Source: Chloroflexota bacterium (GTDB taxonomy: Bacteria > Chloroflexota > Dehalococcoidia > Lucifugimonadales > SAR202-VII-2). Taken from it: a DNA stretch of 37,342 nt. The notes below the pieces were generated by a model that saw only the letters and a program-made list of their open reading frames with translations, was not told the DNA's origin and did no database searches. This document shows positions 17,591 to 26,396 of the stretch, piece after piece (position 1 is the stretch's first letter; every line of letters starts with the position of its first letter). Location of the stretch: assembly GCA_003228115.1 (NCBI GenBank), contig QEVV01000012.1, positions 1 to 37,342 on the forward strand, written 5' to 3'. The position numbers were made by a program, and so were the translations under genes.

Positions 17591-18601
17591 TTGAACCACA
17601 GAGTGGCCAATATCGGGAGGATTAGACTGCCTTCTATCTCCGCCATCTGCCTACCTGCCTCGCTAGTCTTGCTTGCCCTTGCCGCAGCATGCGGGGGCTC
17701 CGACCCGGGAACGGGTAGCACCCTCTCTGGAACCCTGGAGATCGACGGGTCCAGCACAGTTTTCCCCATAAGTGAGGCGACAGCCGAGGAGTTCCAAAAG
17801 GTTCACTCAGGCGTCCACGTTAACGTTGGTGTGTCAGGCACGGGAGGAGGCTTCAAAAGATTCGTCGTGGGCGAACTCGATATCGCTGACGCCTCACGTC
17901 CAATCAGGCAGCAGGAGATCGACGCCGCTACCGAAAATGGCGTCAACTTCATGGCCCTTGATGTGGCGATTGATGGCCTAACCGTTGTAGTCCACCCCCG
18001 CAACGACTTCATTGACTGCATCACCGTGGAGGAATTGGGACTCATCTGGAGTCCAGGTTCCACTATCGACAGATGGAATCAGGTCCGTCCCGAATGGCCC
18101 GACAAGCCGCTCCACCTCTATGGGCCTGACACGGACTCCGGCACCTTCGATTTCTTCACCGAGATTATCGTAGGCCAGGCGCAGGCGAGCAGGCCTGACT
18201 ACTTCGCCTCCGCCAGTGACAACTTCCTTGTCCAGGGCGTCTACGGCGACCGCAACTCTCTTGGCTACTTTGGCTTCGCCTACTACATCGAGAACGTAGA
18301 TAAGCTCAAGGCTGTTGCCGTCGATAACGGGGGAGGTTGCGTCCTGCCCAGCATCGAAACGATCCGCGCCGACTTATACCAACCCCTCGTTAGGCCTTTG
18401 CTAATCTACGTAAACGAGGCCTCCCTCGCCCGCCCAGAAGTGCTCACATTCCTTGAGTTTTACATGGATGAGGGAAGCGACCTCGTGGAAGAGGTGGGGT
18501 ACGTTCCACTCGACGACGCCCTCTATGCAAGTAACAAGCTTAAGCTCACGGGCGATGGCCTCCCTATCCCAACGGCGGCAACGACAGAGGGCCAGAACTA
18601 G
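17591..18601 (+). CDS. pstS: phosphate ABC transporter substrate-binding lipoprotein
   Basis: PstS captures inorganic phosphate outside the membrane and delivers it to PstCA. The protein has up to 336 residues. A hydrophobic signal ends in the lipobox LAAAC, followed by a Gly/Ser-rich linker. Phosphate-contact loops are visible: IDGSSTVFPISEA, VSGTGGGFKRFVVGELDIADASRPI and GPDTDSGTFDFFTE. The start is uncertain: TTG 17591 or GTG 17603, neither with a clear Shine-Dalgarno. It is the first gene of pstSCAB, and the Pho-box-like repeats upstream imply induction by phosphate limitation. Confidence 0.93.
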   Translation: MNHRVANIGRIRLPSISAICLPASLVLLALAAACGGSDPGTGSTLSGTLEIDGSSTVFPISEATAEEFQKVHSGVHVNVGVSGTGGGFKRFVVGELDIADASRPIRQQEIDAATENGVNFMALDVAIDGLTVVVHPRNDFIDCITVEELGLIWSPGSTIDRWNQVRPEWPDKPLHLYGPDTDSGTFDFFTEIIVGQAQASRPDYFASASDNFLVQGVYGDRNSLGYFGFAYYIENVDKLKAVAVDNGGGCVLPSIETIRADLYQPLVRPLLIYVNEASLARPEVLTFLEFYMDEGSDLVEEVGYVPLDDALYASNKLKLTGDGLPIPTAATTEGQN

Positions 18602-18616
18602 GATGGCCCACACAGA

Positions 18617-19549
18617 ATGTCGATAGCCTCCAACACACCATCAGCATTTCGCCGTACCGGCCGAAGGCGCGCTGCGTTTCAAGAGAAGCTGGTCAAGCGA
18701 ATCTTCTTCCTTTGCGCCCTCGTCTCCGTCCTCACGACCCTCGGTATTCTCGGCACCCTGCTCAACGAGGCCATCAAGTTTTTCCTGGATGTGCCCGTCT
18801 GGAGCTTCCTTACTGGCACACAGTGGTCCCCGCTGTTCAGTCCTCCCTACCAGTCCTTTGGAGTGCTGCCCCTCGTGGCCGGTACGTTGTTGATTACCAC
18901 GGTAGCCGCTGCTGTAGCCCTCCCGGTTGGGTTGGCTACAGCCATCTTCCTTTCAGAATATGCCCCCGAGCGGGTACGCAAGACGATCAAGCCAATTCTG
19001 GAAGTCCTCGCCGGGATTCCCACCGTCGTTTACGGCTTCTTCGCCCTCACCTTCGTCACCCCGATGCTCCAAAAGGTACTTCCGGAGCTTCTGGTCTTCA
19101 ACGCACTCAGCGCTGGTCTCGTTATGGGCCTGATGATCGTGCCGATGGTGTCGTCTCTCAGCGAGGACGCCATGCTTGCGGTGCCTCGGTCTCTGCGGGA
19201 AGCGGCCTACGCCTTGGGCGCAACCCGCATCCAGGTTTCGCTGAGGGTGGTCGTTCCGGCCGCGCTTTCGGGCATCGTTGCTGCCTTCATCCTGGCTCTG
19301 TCCAGGGCCATCGGCGAAACCATGCTAGTTACCATTGCTGCCGGCGCCACGCCCAAACTGACCCTCAATCCCATGGAGAGCATCCAGACCATGACCGCCT
19401 ACATCGTTCAAGTCTCCCTTGGCGAAGCTGTGCATGGATCTTTGGAGTTTCGGACGATCTTCGCCGTTGGCTTCCTGTTGTTCATCATGACCCTTGTGAT
19501 GAACGTCTTGGGGTACTTCGTGGTTCGCAGGTGGCGAGAGAAGTACTAG
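18617..19549 (+). CDS. pstC: phosphate ABC transporter permease PstC
   Basis: One of the two membrane subunits that form the phosphate channel. The 310-residue protein has six predicted membrane segments after a basic N-terminus. The permease EAA-like loop reads [25 protein letters not shown], where it docks on PstB, followed by [22 protein letters not shown] is also typical. ATG 18617 is 15 bp after the pstS stop. It is the second gene of the operon. Confidence 0.93.
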   Translation: MSIASNTPSAFRRTGRRRAAFQEKLVKRIFFLCALVSVLTTLGILGTLLNEAIKFFLDVPVWSFLTGTQWSPLFSPPYQSFGVLPLVAGTLLITTVAAAVALPVGLATAIFLSEYAPERVRKTIKPILEVLAGIPTVVYGFFALTFVTPMLQKVLPELLVFNALSAGLVMGLMIVPMVSSLSEDAMLAVPRSLREAAYALGATRIQVSLRVVVPAALSGIVAAFILALSRAIGETMLVTIAAGATPKLTLNPMESIQTMTAYIVQVSLGEAVHGSLEFRTIFAVGFLLFIMTLVMNVLGYFVVRRWREKY

Positions 19550-19567
19550 AGGCCTTAGGAACATTCC

Positions 19568-20449
19568 ATGAAACAACACGAACAGCTTTTCACGCCCAGG
19601 CGAACAGCCCGAAAGATAACCGGGGTGGTGTTCTATGCGCTGTTTCTAAGCGCGGTGGTTCTGAGCATCGCTGGGCTGCTCACGCTCGTCATCCAGGTAT
19701 TGATAGAAGGAGTTCCCTGGCTGAGCTGGCATTTCCTCACCAACTATCCATCCCGTCACGCCGAAGAAGCTGGCATCCTTGCAGCAATGACCGGCACGGT
19801 CTACCTCATGGTACTCACGGCGGCGCTTACCATTCCCCTGGCCATAGGCGCAGCCATCTACCTTGAAGAGTTCGCTCCCAAGAATTGGTTCACCACCATC
19901 ATTGAGATCAACATTTCCAATCTGGCCGGTGTTCCTTCAATCGTCTATGGCCTTCTCGGCATAGCGCTCTTCGTCTCCTGGATGAACCTGGGCCGCAGCC
20001 TTTTGGCCGGATCAATGACCCTTGCCCTTCTGATCCTCCCTATTGTCATCTTGGCGTCGCGGGAGGCCATCCGCGCGGTGCCGGATACTTATCGGCAGGC
20101 AGCCTACGCGCTGGGGGCTACACAGTGGCAGGTCGTGCGCGGCGTGGTCCTCCCGTCTTCACTGCCCGGCATACTCACCGGCGTAATTTTGGCCATGTCC
20201 AGGGCCATAGGGGAAGCCGCTCCCGTCATTGCCATCAGCGCCTTGGTGTACTTGACCTTCGTGCCAGGCAGTCCCCTGGACCGGTTCACCGTTCTCCCCA
20301 TTCAGATCTTCAATTGGATCTCACGCCCCGGGGACGACTTTCGCGGCATCGCCGCAGCGGGGATCATCGTTCTGCTGGTCATTCTTCTCTCCATGAATGC
20401 AGTGGCCATCTACCTACGCAACCGCTTCCAGACCAGATCGGAGGAGTAA
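19568..20449 (+). CDS. pstA: phosphate ABC transporter permease PstA
   Basis: The second membrane subunit of the phosphate channel, 293 residues with about six membrane segments. Family marks are [15 protein letters not shown], the ATPase-contact loop [21 protein letters not shown], and [11 protein letters not shown]. An AGGA motif lies about nine bases before ATG 19568. The stop is separated from the GTG of pstB by one base, so translation is probably coupled. Confidence 0.93.
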   Translation: MKQHEQLFTPRRTARKITGVVFYALFLSAVVLSIAGLLTLVIQVLIEGVPWLSWHFLTNYPSRHAEEAGILAAMTGTVYLMVLTAALTIPLAIGAAIYLEEFAPKNWFTTIIEINISNLAGVPSIVYGLLGIALFVSWMNLGRSLLAGSMTLALLILPIVILASREAIRAVPDTYRQAAYALGATQWQVVRGVVLPSSLPGILTGVILAMSRAIGEAAPVIAISALVYLTFVPGSPLDRFTVLPIQIFNWISRPGDDFRGIAAAGIIVLLVILLSMNAVAIYLRNRFQTRSEE

Positions 20450-20450
20450 C

Positions 20451-21227
20451 GTGGCTGAAGTCGCTGAAATCGCCATCAACGTCAAGAACTTGAACGTCTG
20501 GTACGGTAGTTTCCAGGCTCTGAAGGACATCAACCTGGAGGTGGAGAAAAACCAGGTTACGGCCCTCATAGGGCCTTCAGGCTGCGGGAAGAGCACGCTT
20601 CTGCGCTGCTTCAACCGCATGAACGAGTTGATACCTGGAGCGCGTGTGGGCGGTCAGGTCATGTTCGCTGGGACCAACCTCTACGATGCTTCTGTGGACC
20701 CCACCGAAATTAGGTCGCGCATCGGTATGGTGTTCCAGAAGCCCAACCCCTTTCCCAAATCTATCTATCAGAACGTAGCCTTTGGGTTGAAGGTCAATGG
20801 CTACCAGGGCAACGTGGATGAAGCCGTTGAACGCTCCCTGCGCAGGGCCGCCCTATGGGAGGAGGTCAAGGACCGTTTGGGGACCAGCGCCTTCAAACTC
20901 TCAGGGGGCCAGCAACAGCGCCTCTGCATAGCCCGAGCCTTAGCAGTGGAGCCAGAGATTGTCCTTATGGACGAACCGGCCTCGGCTTTGGACCCTATCG
21001 CCACACTTGCCATCGAAGACCTCATCCGGGAGTTGGCCCCGGAGGTGACGATCATTATCGTCACCCACAACATGCAGCAGGCAGCACGTGTATCCGACTA
21101 CACCGCCTTCCTGATGGTGTCCGAAGAGCGCAGCGGATATCTCGTCGAGTACGGACCAACGTCTCAGATATTCACCAACCCGAAAGAAGAGCGCACTGAG
21201 GCCTACATTACGGGCCGCTTCAGCTAG
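20451..21227 (+). CDS. pstB: phosphate ABC transporter ATP-binding protein
   Basis: PstB powers phosphate import. The 258-residue protein has Walker [10 protein letters not shown] at residues 41-49, the Q-loop in [16 protein letters not shown], the signature LSGGQQQR near residue 150, Walker [14 protein letters not shown] and the switch His in [10 protein letters not shown]. The C-terminus ends with the YGPTSQIF and ITGRF pattern usual for PstB. GTG 20451 follows GGAGG by five bases; an upstream in-frame ATG (20397) lies inside pstA and is not needed. No phoU follows within the window, unlike many pst operons. Confidence 0.95.
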   Translation: MAEVAEIAINVKNLNVWYGSFQALKDINLEVEKNQVTALIGPSGCGKSTLLRCFNRMNELIPGARVGGQVMFAGTNLYDASVDPTEIRSRIGMVFQKPNPFPKSIYQNVAFGLKVNGYQGNVDEAVERSLRRAALWEEVKDRLGTSAFKLSGGQQQRLCIARALAVEPEIVLMDEPASALDPIATLAIEDLIRELAPEVTIIIVTHNMQQAARVSDYTAFLMVSEERSGYLVEYGPTSQIFTNPKEERTEAYITGRFS

Positions 21228-21240
21228 CGTCAGCCTCGCC

Positions 21241-21269
21241 TTGCTGGCGACGGCACGGGCCGATATACT
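21241..21269 (+). promoter_or_regulatory. sigma70-type promoter of the TIGR03086-like pseudogene
   Basis: TTGCTG (21241-21246) and TATACT (21264-21269) are separated by 17 bp. Transcription would start near 21276, and AAGGAG precedes ATG 21305 by eight bases. Both signals look intact although the gene behind them is broken. Confidence 0.55.
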
Positions 21270-21304
21270 CGGCAATCACAACACGCAAGAAAGGAGACTT
21301 CTTT

Positions 21305-21733
21305 ATGGCTGATCAACCCAATCTCTACCTCCGGGCCATGGCTTCGGCTCAGAAGGTGGGCAACCGTTTCGACGGCAACTTGCTAACCAACGACCCTGCC
21401 GGGGACTAGAAGGGTGCGGTCGCTGCCGCCACGGATGCGGTCGCTGTTCCGGGTGCAATGGAAGCGACTTGCCACCTGTCATTTGGTGACTTCCCTGGAT
21501 CTGAGTATTCCGGGCAACTTTTCTTGGACAACCTAGTTCATGGATGGGATGTCGCTAAGGCAACGGGCCAAAACACAACGTTAGACCCCGAATTGGTTGA
21601 GGCCTGCTACCCCATAGCAGTTGATGTCGCACAGATGGCGGCGGGCAGCGGCGCGTTCGCCGCCTCCCTTCAGCTCCCAGCGGAAACTGACCTTCAGACG
21701 CGGCTTCTCGCCGTCCTGGGCCGGCAAGCGTAG
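21305..21733 (+). pseudogene. broken TIGR03086-like metal-binding (DinB/mycothiol-type) gene
   Basis: From ATG 21305 the frame reads 34 codons, meets TAG at 21407-21409, and then continues in the same frame to TAG at 21731. The part after the stop (SFGDFPGSEYSGQLFLD, LVHGWDVAKATGQN, LDPELVEACYP, LQTRLLAVLGRQ) is the C-terminal half of TIGR03086-type proteins, related to mycothiol-dependent maleylpyruvate isomerases. The part before it (PNLYLRAMASAQ, then RFDGNLLTNDPAGD) matches the start of the family and its middle, so roughly 40-60 residues between them appear deleted, including the metal-binding helix. The TAG stands where Trp would be expected. Length and missing helix argue against function. 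Confidence 0.7.
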
Positions 21734-21817
21734 CCGTCGTTTGGCAGAAGCCGTTTATTTACGCCCTCTGATCGCTAGCGAACGACGCGGATGTTGGGAA
21801 GGTAGTCAAGAATGGGG

Positions 21818-21847
21818 CGTAGGGGCGTTCAATTGAACGCCCCTACG
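21818..21847. repeat. 30-bp perfect palindrome (copy 1)
   Basis: CGTAGGGGCGTTCAA is followed directly by its reverse complement. The same element, with one central difference, occurs at 23045-23072, so the pair brackets the amidohydrolase gene. The GTAGGGGCG...CGCCCCTAC ends belong to a repeat type seen in intergenic DNA of many bacteria. It could act as a terminator-like hairpin or be a mobile REP element. Confidence 0.8.
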
Positions 21848-21926
21848 TTTGTCTCACAGCAAGGTTAGCTGACCGCATCCAGTGTTAGCTGATTCCGGGG
21901 CCGTGCCCAGTGACAGAGCTGCGCCC

Positions 21927-23003
21927 CTATCGACCGTAGAACCTGACGGTGTTGTCCACCAATATCTTCTGCTTGGTTTCATCCGAAAGATCCGGACGTT
22001 CCAGCATCTCATCGATTTCATGCTTGCATCGAGTGGCGTCGTTTTCGTGAGGGAAGTCGGAAGCGAAGATCAGGCCCTCGTTCCCCAACCGCTCCACTGC
22101 ATAGCGCAGGCTCTCTTCACCACCCTCGCAGGAGAAGAACAGTTTGCCGCCCTTCACATAGTCACTGGGCGTCTTCTTCATCCAGTCGGAGTACTCCGTG
22201 TGACCTCCCTTCTCCAGCCCTGAGACCTCGTGCTGACGGTCCAATCTGTCCATCATGTAGGGCACCCACCCGGTGCCGGCCTCCAAGTAACCGACCCGCA
22301 AGGCTGGAAAGCGCTCAAATACACCCTCAAAGACCATACTTGTCATCTGGATCATCAGGGAGAAGGGATGCTCCAGCGCCATGGAACAAGCGAACCGGTT
22401 GAACAAATCGAGGCCAATGCCCTGGGACGGCGCTCCATGAACGGCCAGGGCGCAGTCCAAGCGTTCGGCTTCTTCAAAGATGGGCCAGAACTCGGGGTCT
22501 CCAAGAGGTTTGCGGACGCCAAGATCCCCGCCATTGGCGGGGAGCACGGCACCGATCATGCCCAGCTCGGTAACGGCCCTGCGTAGCTCCTTGACCGCCT
22601 CTGGCACGTTCTGAAGCGGTATCAAAGCCACCCCTCTCAGTCGGTCACTCTCCTTCTGAAAGCGCTCGCTGAGCCAATTGTTGTAGGCCTTAGCGACCGC
22701 CACGGCCCAGACCGGGTCTTGAATAAGACCGTAGCTGAGCCCAGTTGATGGATAGAGGACCGTAGACTCCACGTTCACTTCGTCCATGAAGTCGAGCCAG
22801 GTCTTTGCCGTCACTGAGAAGTCACCGACGTACAAACCACGCCTGGCGGTCAATGCGCCGCGGTGATAGCCGTCCAATGTGGGAAAGAAGGGAAAGGCAA
22901 GGACTATCCGATTGCCCTGATAGGGAGGTTCAAGGAACTCGAAGAGGTCAGCGTCGTTTTCAAATATGTGGCCGTCTCCGTCCACAACTGCCATCTGCGC
23001 CAT
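21927..23003 (-). CDS. amidohydrolase family protein (COG2159-like)
   Basis: This 358-residue TIM-barrel metal-dependent hydrolase or decarboxylase shares the group's pattern. It has an N-terminal VVDGDGHIFEND, a middle His in ALAVHGAPSQ, and the late FASDFPHENDATR carrying the catalytic Asp. Members of this family include decarboxylases such as ACMS decarboxylase and various hydrolases; the substrate here is unknown. ATG 23003 follows GGAGGTG. The paralogue at 24076-25173 has the same layout, so the two may act on related compounds. A palindromic repeat lies on each side. Confidence 0.85.
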   Translation of the reverse strand: MAQMAVVDGDGHIFENDADLFEFLEPPYQGNRIVLAFPFFPTLDGYHRGALTARRGLYVGDFSVTAKTWLDFMDEVNVESTVLYPSTGLSYGLIQDPVWAVAVAKAYNNWLSERFQKESDRLRGVALIPLQNVPEAVKELRRAVTELGMIGAVLPANGGDLGVRKPLGDPEFWPIFEEAERLDCALAVHGAPSQGIGLDLFNRFACSMALEHPFSLMIQMTSMVFEGVFERFPALRVGYLEAGTGWVPYMMDRLDRQHEVSGLEKGGHTEYSDWMKKTPSDYVKGGKLFFSCEGGEESLRYAVERLGNEGLIFASDFPHENDATRCKHEIDEMLERPDLSDETKQKILVDNTVRFYGR

Positions 23004-23044
23004 AATGGCACCTCCTTTCCTTTGAGTCTAAGCAGCCTAAAGAC

Positions 23045-23072
23045 GTAGGGGCGTTCAGTTGAACGCCCCTAC
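23045..23072. repeat. 28-bp palindrome (copy 2)
   Basis: GTAGGGGCGTTCA and TGAACGCCCCTAC pair around a central GT. It is nearly identical to the palindrome at 21818-21847. It lies between the start of one amidohydrolase gene and the end of the epimerase gene, both on the minus strand. Confidence 0.8.
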
Positions 23073-23105
23073 TACGATCCTCGCACTCATTTCGTCGCGG
23101 TCGCC

Positions 23106-24056
23106 CTAGGGCTTACGGTTCTTGTACCACTCGGCGTAGTCCCTGATGGCCCCGGCCATATCGAAGCTGGGCTCGTAGCCGATTTCCGTCTTGGACCGGC
23201 TCATGCTGAGCGGTACGGCAGCGAAGCCGCCTGTCGGCTTCTGCCCCGACACGCTGACTTTGGTCGCAGGGAGGGCCGCTTTGACAGCGTCCGCCATGTC
23301 TTCCGGAGTCGTGACGGTTCCAGTACCTACGTTGAAGACCCTACCCTTCGGGTTGTTCGCCTGCAGAGCCAGAACAGTACCCTTGGCTGCGTCCTTCGAG
23401 TAGACCCATTCAACACTCTGGGGGGCCACTGAGGTCTCGCCGGTCCGGATGGCAGTCTCGACCATGTCGCGGAACACGTTGCTGGGCCCACCGCCGCCAC
23501 GGCCACGCCATGGACCGGCGATTGCTGCATAGCGGACAAGACGCACATCCACGCCACAGAAGTCGGCGTAGTTGTGGGCCAAGCTTTCCACCGCTTGCTT
23601 GGTCGTGGCGTAAAAGCTAGTGGGACGGGGATAGGCTTCTTCCTTGCCGCTTTCGCCGTTGTCCTCACCACCCGCCCAGAACATTGCCAGCACTCCAGAG
23701 CTAACGGCGACTACTCGCTCGACGCCGTGGATTCTGGCTGCCTCAAGTACGTTGACCGTGCCCATAATGTTGATCTGAACAGCGCCGTAGGGATTCTCCT
23801 GGGCGCCAATGGTCAACATGGGATAAGCGGCGGTGTGGATGATTTGGTTGGCGTTGCTCTCCCTCAGCGCCCTGGTGATATCCAGGGGATTCAGGATGTC
23901 TCCCTGCATAACCCTCAGCTTGCTGGAGTCCACGTTGTCCGCCAACGAATCCGGCTGAGGCGAATAGTCCAGAATCGTGAGGTCTTCGCCCTGACCAACC
24001 AGGATGTTCGCTATCTGGGAACCTACGAGGCCCCCTCCAATAAGTAGAACTGACAT
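23106..24056 (-). CDS. NAD-dependent epimerase/dehydratase family protein
   Basis: This 316-residue extended SDR starts with VLLIGGGLVGSQIAN, a variant of the GxxGxxG loop. It has the catalytic pair in FYATTKQA (Tyr-x3-Lys) and the late FNVGTGT motif. It is a homologue of the protein at 7374-8318, which lacks the Tyr. The ATG at 24056 has GGAGAG five bases upstream; longer in-frame starts would run into the upstream gene. It sits 19 bp behind the amidohydrolase at 24076, so both are likely in one transcript, suggesting a short pathway that oxidises or epimerises and then hydrolyses a substrate. That substrate is unknown. Confidence 0.88.
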   Translation of the reverse strand: MSVLLIGGGLVGSQIANILVGQGEDLTILDYSPQPDSLADNVDSSKLRVMQGDILNPLDITRALRESNANQIIHTAAYPMLTIGAQENPYGAVQINIMGTVNVLEAARIHGVERVVAVSSGVLAMFWAGGEDNGESGKEEAYPRPTSFYATTKQAVESLAHNYADFCGVDVRLVRYAAIAGPWRGRGGGGPSNVFRDMVETAIRTGETSVAPQSVEWVYSKDAAKGTVLALQANNPKGRVFNVGTGTVTTPEDMADAVKAALPATKVSVSGQKPTGGFAAVPLSMSRSKTEIGYEPSFDMAGAIRDYAEWYKNRKP

Positions 24057-24075
24057 GTCTCTCCAGAAAGGTCGT

Positions 24076-25173
24076 TTATAGGTTGTAGAACTTCCGAGCG
24101 TTGCCGCCCAGCACGGCTGCAATGTCGCTTTCCGATAGCACGTCAGTCTCCAAGGTCTCGTCGATCTCTTCCATGGCCGCCTGGAAATCCACCTCATGTG
24201 GGTAGTCTGAGGAGTAGGCGAAGGAATCGATGCCGACCCGCCCAGCCAAGTAGGGCAGCGTTGGGTCAATCCCTTCGCAGCCTATCAGCACCTTCCCGCT
24301 GGATAGGTACTCCTCAATTGGGCGGGGCGGTGCGCCGGTGAACTCTGCGGCACGCTGGATCCTGTCCAGGGCTAGGGCCAGCCAAGCGCAGCCACCCTCC
24401 AGGAAGGCAACACGCATGTCTGGGAACTGTTCGAAGACCTTGTCGTAGACAAAGGATACGAAGGCGTAGAGCAGCGGCACCGGATGGTGCACGATGTTCG
24501 ACGGCGTCAGCTGAGTGAAGGAGTTAATCCCGATGTTTACGTTTGCCCCACCGTGAATGGCTAGGACGCAGCCGAGGTCAGATGCCTCCTTATATACCGG
24601 CCAGAAGTATTCGTGCCCTAGATGCAAGTCCAGTCCTGTAGACGGGATCATTGCACCAGGCATGTCCAGTTCTTTGACAATGCGCCTCAACTCCAGCACA
24701 GCCCGTGAAGGGTCCTGCATGGGAAGCAGCCCCATCGGGTGGATCCTGGAGTCCTTTTTTCTGTAACAGTTGGCCATGTAGTCGTTGAAGGCGCGGCACA
24801 TGCTAACAACATAGTCGTTGTTGCGGAGCTTCCCAACCTGGAGGCCCTCGGTGGTGTACAACACCGTTCGCTCTATCGGTGACTTGTCCAGCAACGCAAT
24901 CCAGTCCTCGGCAGAGCCGGCCCGGTGTTCGCTGGCGTTGATCCTGCCTCTTTCCACGGCAGCACTGGAGGTTCCCCCGCTGACGTTGGTGAAATGGACT
25001 CCGTCCAGGGTCCCGAACAGACTTCCCTTGCTCAGCTGCATGGCCTGTCCTATCACGCCACCGCCAGTCAGCGTCTTCTGGATAGCAGGGTCAAGAAACT
25101 CAAACATATCATCGAGAGATTCAATAATGTGGCCGTCTGCATCAACAATGGGCGGAGCCGTCTTCGTTGTCAT
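24076..25173 (-). CDS. amidohydrolase family protein (COG2159-like)
   Basis: This 365-residue paralogue of the protein at 21927 has IVDADGHIIESLDDMFEFLD at the N-terminus, VLAIHGGANVN in the middle and YSSDYPHEVDFQ near the end, with the conserved Asp and His of the TIM-barrel amidohydrolases. ATG 25173 follows GGAGG. It is the first gene of a probable two-gene unit with the epimerase. It is divergent from the pseudouridine synthase, with nearly 300 bp between the starts. Confidence 0.85.
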   Translation of the reverse strand: MTTKTAPPIVDADGHIIESLDDMFEFLDPAIQKTLTGGGVIGQAMQLSKGSLFGTLDGVHFTNVSGGTSSAAVERGRINASEHRAGSAEDWIALLDKSPIERTVLYTTEGLQVGKLRNNDYVVSMCRAFNDYMANCYRKKDSRIHPMGLLPMQDPSRAVLELRRIVKELDMPGAMIPSTGLDLHLGHEYFWPVYKEASDLGCVLAIHGGANVNIGINSFTQLTPSNIVHHPVPLLYAFVSFVYDKVFEQFPDMRVAFLEGGCAWLALALDRIQRAAEFTGAPPRPIEEYLSSGKVLIGCEGIDPTLPYLAGRVGIDSFAYSSDYPHEVDFQAAMEEIDETLETDVLSESDIAAVLGGNARKFYNL

Positions 25174-25401
25174 GTCATCCTCCTGTGTCCGTTATCGTGG
25201 TGGTAACTTGCCTTCAGATATTCCTAGGCGCTGGGCGTTGACGCTGGACAGCAAGGCTCAATCATGCCCGCTACCGAGCCCATGCATTTTTGGAACATGC
25301 GCCCTTGCAAACGCACGAATGCACGCACCCGCGCGTCCCCCCAAAGGACGGTTGAACTATAGTCGTCCGCGTTCATGAGTGTCAACCAAGATGCTGCGAG
25401 A

Positions 25402-25428
25402 CTGACCGCCCCAGGTGAGGCGTATAAT
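25402..25428 (+). promoter_or_regulatory. sigma70-type promoter of the pseudouridine synthase gene
   Basis: A consensus TATAAT (25423-25428) has CTGACC 15 bp upstream, a short spacing. Transcription near 25435 would leave about 35 bases before the ATG at 25471. This supports that start over the longer frame beginning at 25375. The rest of the 297-bp gap (25174-25470) shows nothing I can name. Confidence 0.6.
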
Positions 25429-25470
25429 ACAAGAACATTCTCAGTCTACATACAGAGGTTTCCAGCACCC

Positions 25471-26343
25471 ATGCAGCCCCTTCTTCGCTTCCTCACCACC
25501 ACTGGCGTCGGCTCGCGCCGCGTATGCTTCAAGCTCATCGTGGACGGCAGAGTCCGTGTGAACGGCCATCTCATTGAGGACACCACCACACCCATTGAGC
25601 CAGACGACATAGTAAAGGTGAACGGTAGGGTGGTACGCGGCTTGGAGCAGAAGGTCTATCTGAAACTGAACAAGCCCCGTGGGATTATCTCCACCACGTC
25701 TGATGAGCATGGCCGACGCATGGTAACCGACCTGATTCCGCGCCAATACGCACGTCTGCGCCTATTTCCTGTCGGCCGTCTGGACGCTCTATCGACCGGC
25801 CTCGTGCTGCTGACAAACGACGGCGACCTAGCCTTTCGTCTGAGCCACCCTCGATTCGAAGTGGAGAAGGAATACCTGGTGGCCGTGGAGGAACCTCTCA
25901 CCGACGGTCAGAAGCATGCCCTTGAGCGAGGAGTGGACATCGGCGGAGAGCACCTAACGTCAGCCAAGGTCAAATCGCTTCCCGCAACCGGAGGGCTTCG
26001 GTATAGCCTCGTCATTCATGAGGGGCGCAACCACCACGTCCGGCGCATGCTCAAGTCCGTGGGCCGCGAGGTTACGAACCTTCACCGGGTACGTATCCAC
26101 TCCCTCATGCTGGGGCGGCTGCCAACCGGAGAAGTTGAAGAGCTGACGATTGACGAAATACGCAAGCTCTTCAAGGACCTTCCGGAAATTGAAGCTGAGC
26201 CACGCCAGCAAGCCCAGCCGACAGCGACGCTTACCCCGCGGAGACGCCCGGCTGCGCCAAGAACCCGCCCCCCTGGTCGCCCGCCTCTGCGAGGGAAAAA
26301 GCCCGGAGCGACTGGCGGCGTTCAGCGGTCACGCCGCCCTTAG
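25471..26343 (+). CDS. rRNA pseudouridine synthase, RsuA/RluB family
   Basis: The protein isomerises specific uridines of ribosomal RNA to pseudouridine. Its 290 residues have an N-terminal S4 RNA-binding domain (MQPLLRFLTTTGVGSRR to about residue 60), a linker with KLNKPRGIISTTSDEHGR, and the catalytic loop GRLDALSTGLVLLTNDG with the nucleophilic Asp. EGRNHHVRRMLKSVG is the usual later motif. The C-terminal 40 residues are basic and Pro/Arg-rich, a likely RNA-binding tail. Whether the target is 16S or 23S RNA cannot be told. The start at 25471 fits the promoter; the weak Shine-Dalgarno AGAGG is about 12 bases away. Confidence 0.9.
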   Translation: MQPLLRFLTTTGVGSRRVCFKLIVDGRVRVNGHLIEDTTTPIEPDDIVKVNGRVVRGLEQKVYLKLNKPRGIISTTSDEHGRRMVTDLIPRQYARLRLFPVGRLDALSTGLVLLTNDGDLAFRLSHPRFEVEKEYLVAVEEPLTDGQKHALERGVDIGGEHLTSAKVKSLPATGGLRYSLVIHEGRNHHVRRMLKSVGREVTNLHRVRIHSLMLGRLPTGEVEELTIDEIRKLFKDLPEIEAEPRQQAQPTATLTPRRRPAAPRTRPPGRPPLRGKKPGATGGVQRSRRP

Positions 26344-26396
26344 GAACTCAACCCCGCACCGAGTGTCACTCTAACCGCGCACACAGCAACATGTGG

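Noticed and set aside
24054..24269. Longer N-terminus for the epimerase at 23106
   Set aside because: It would overlap the coding end of the amidohydrolase gene and precedes the conserved Rossmann start; ATG 24056 has a good ribosome binding site.
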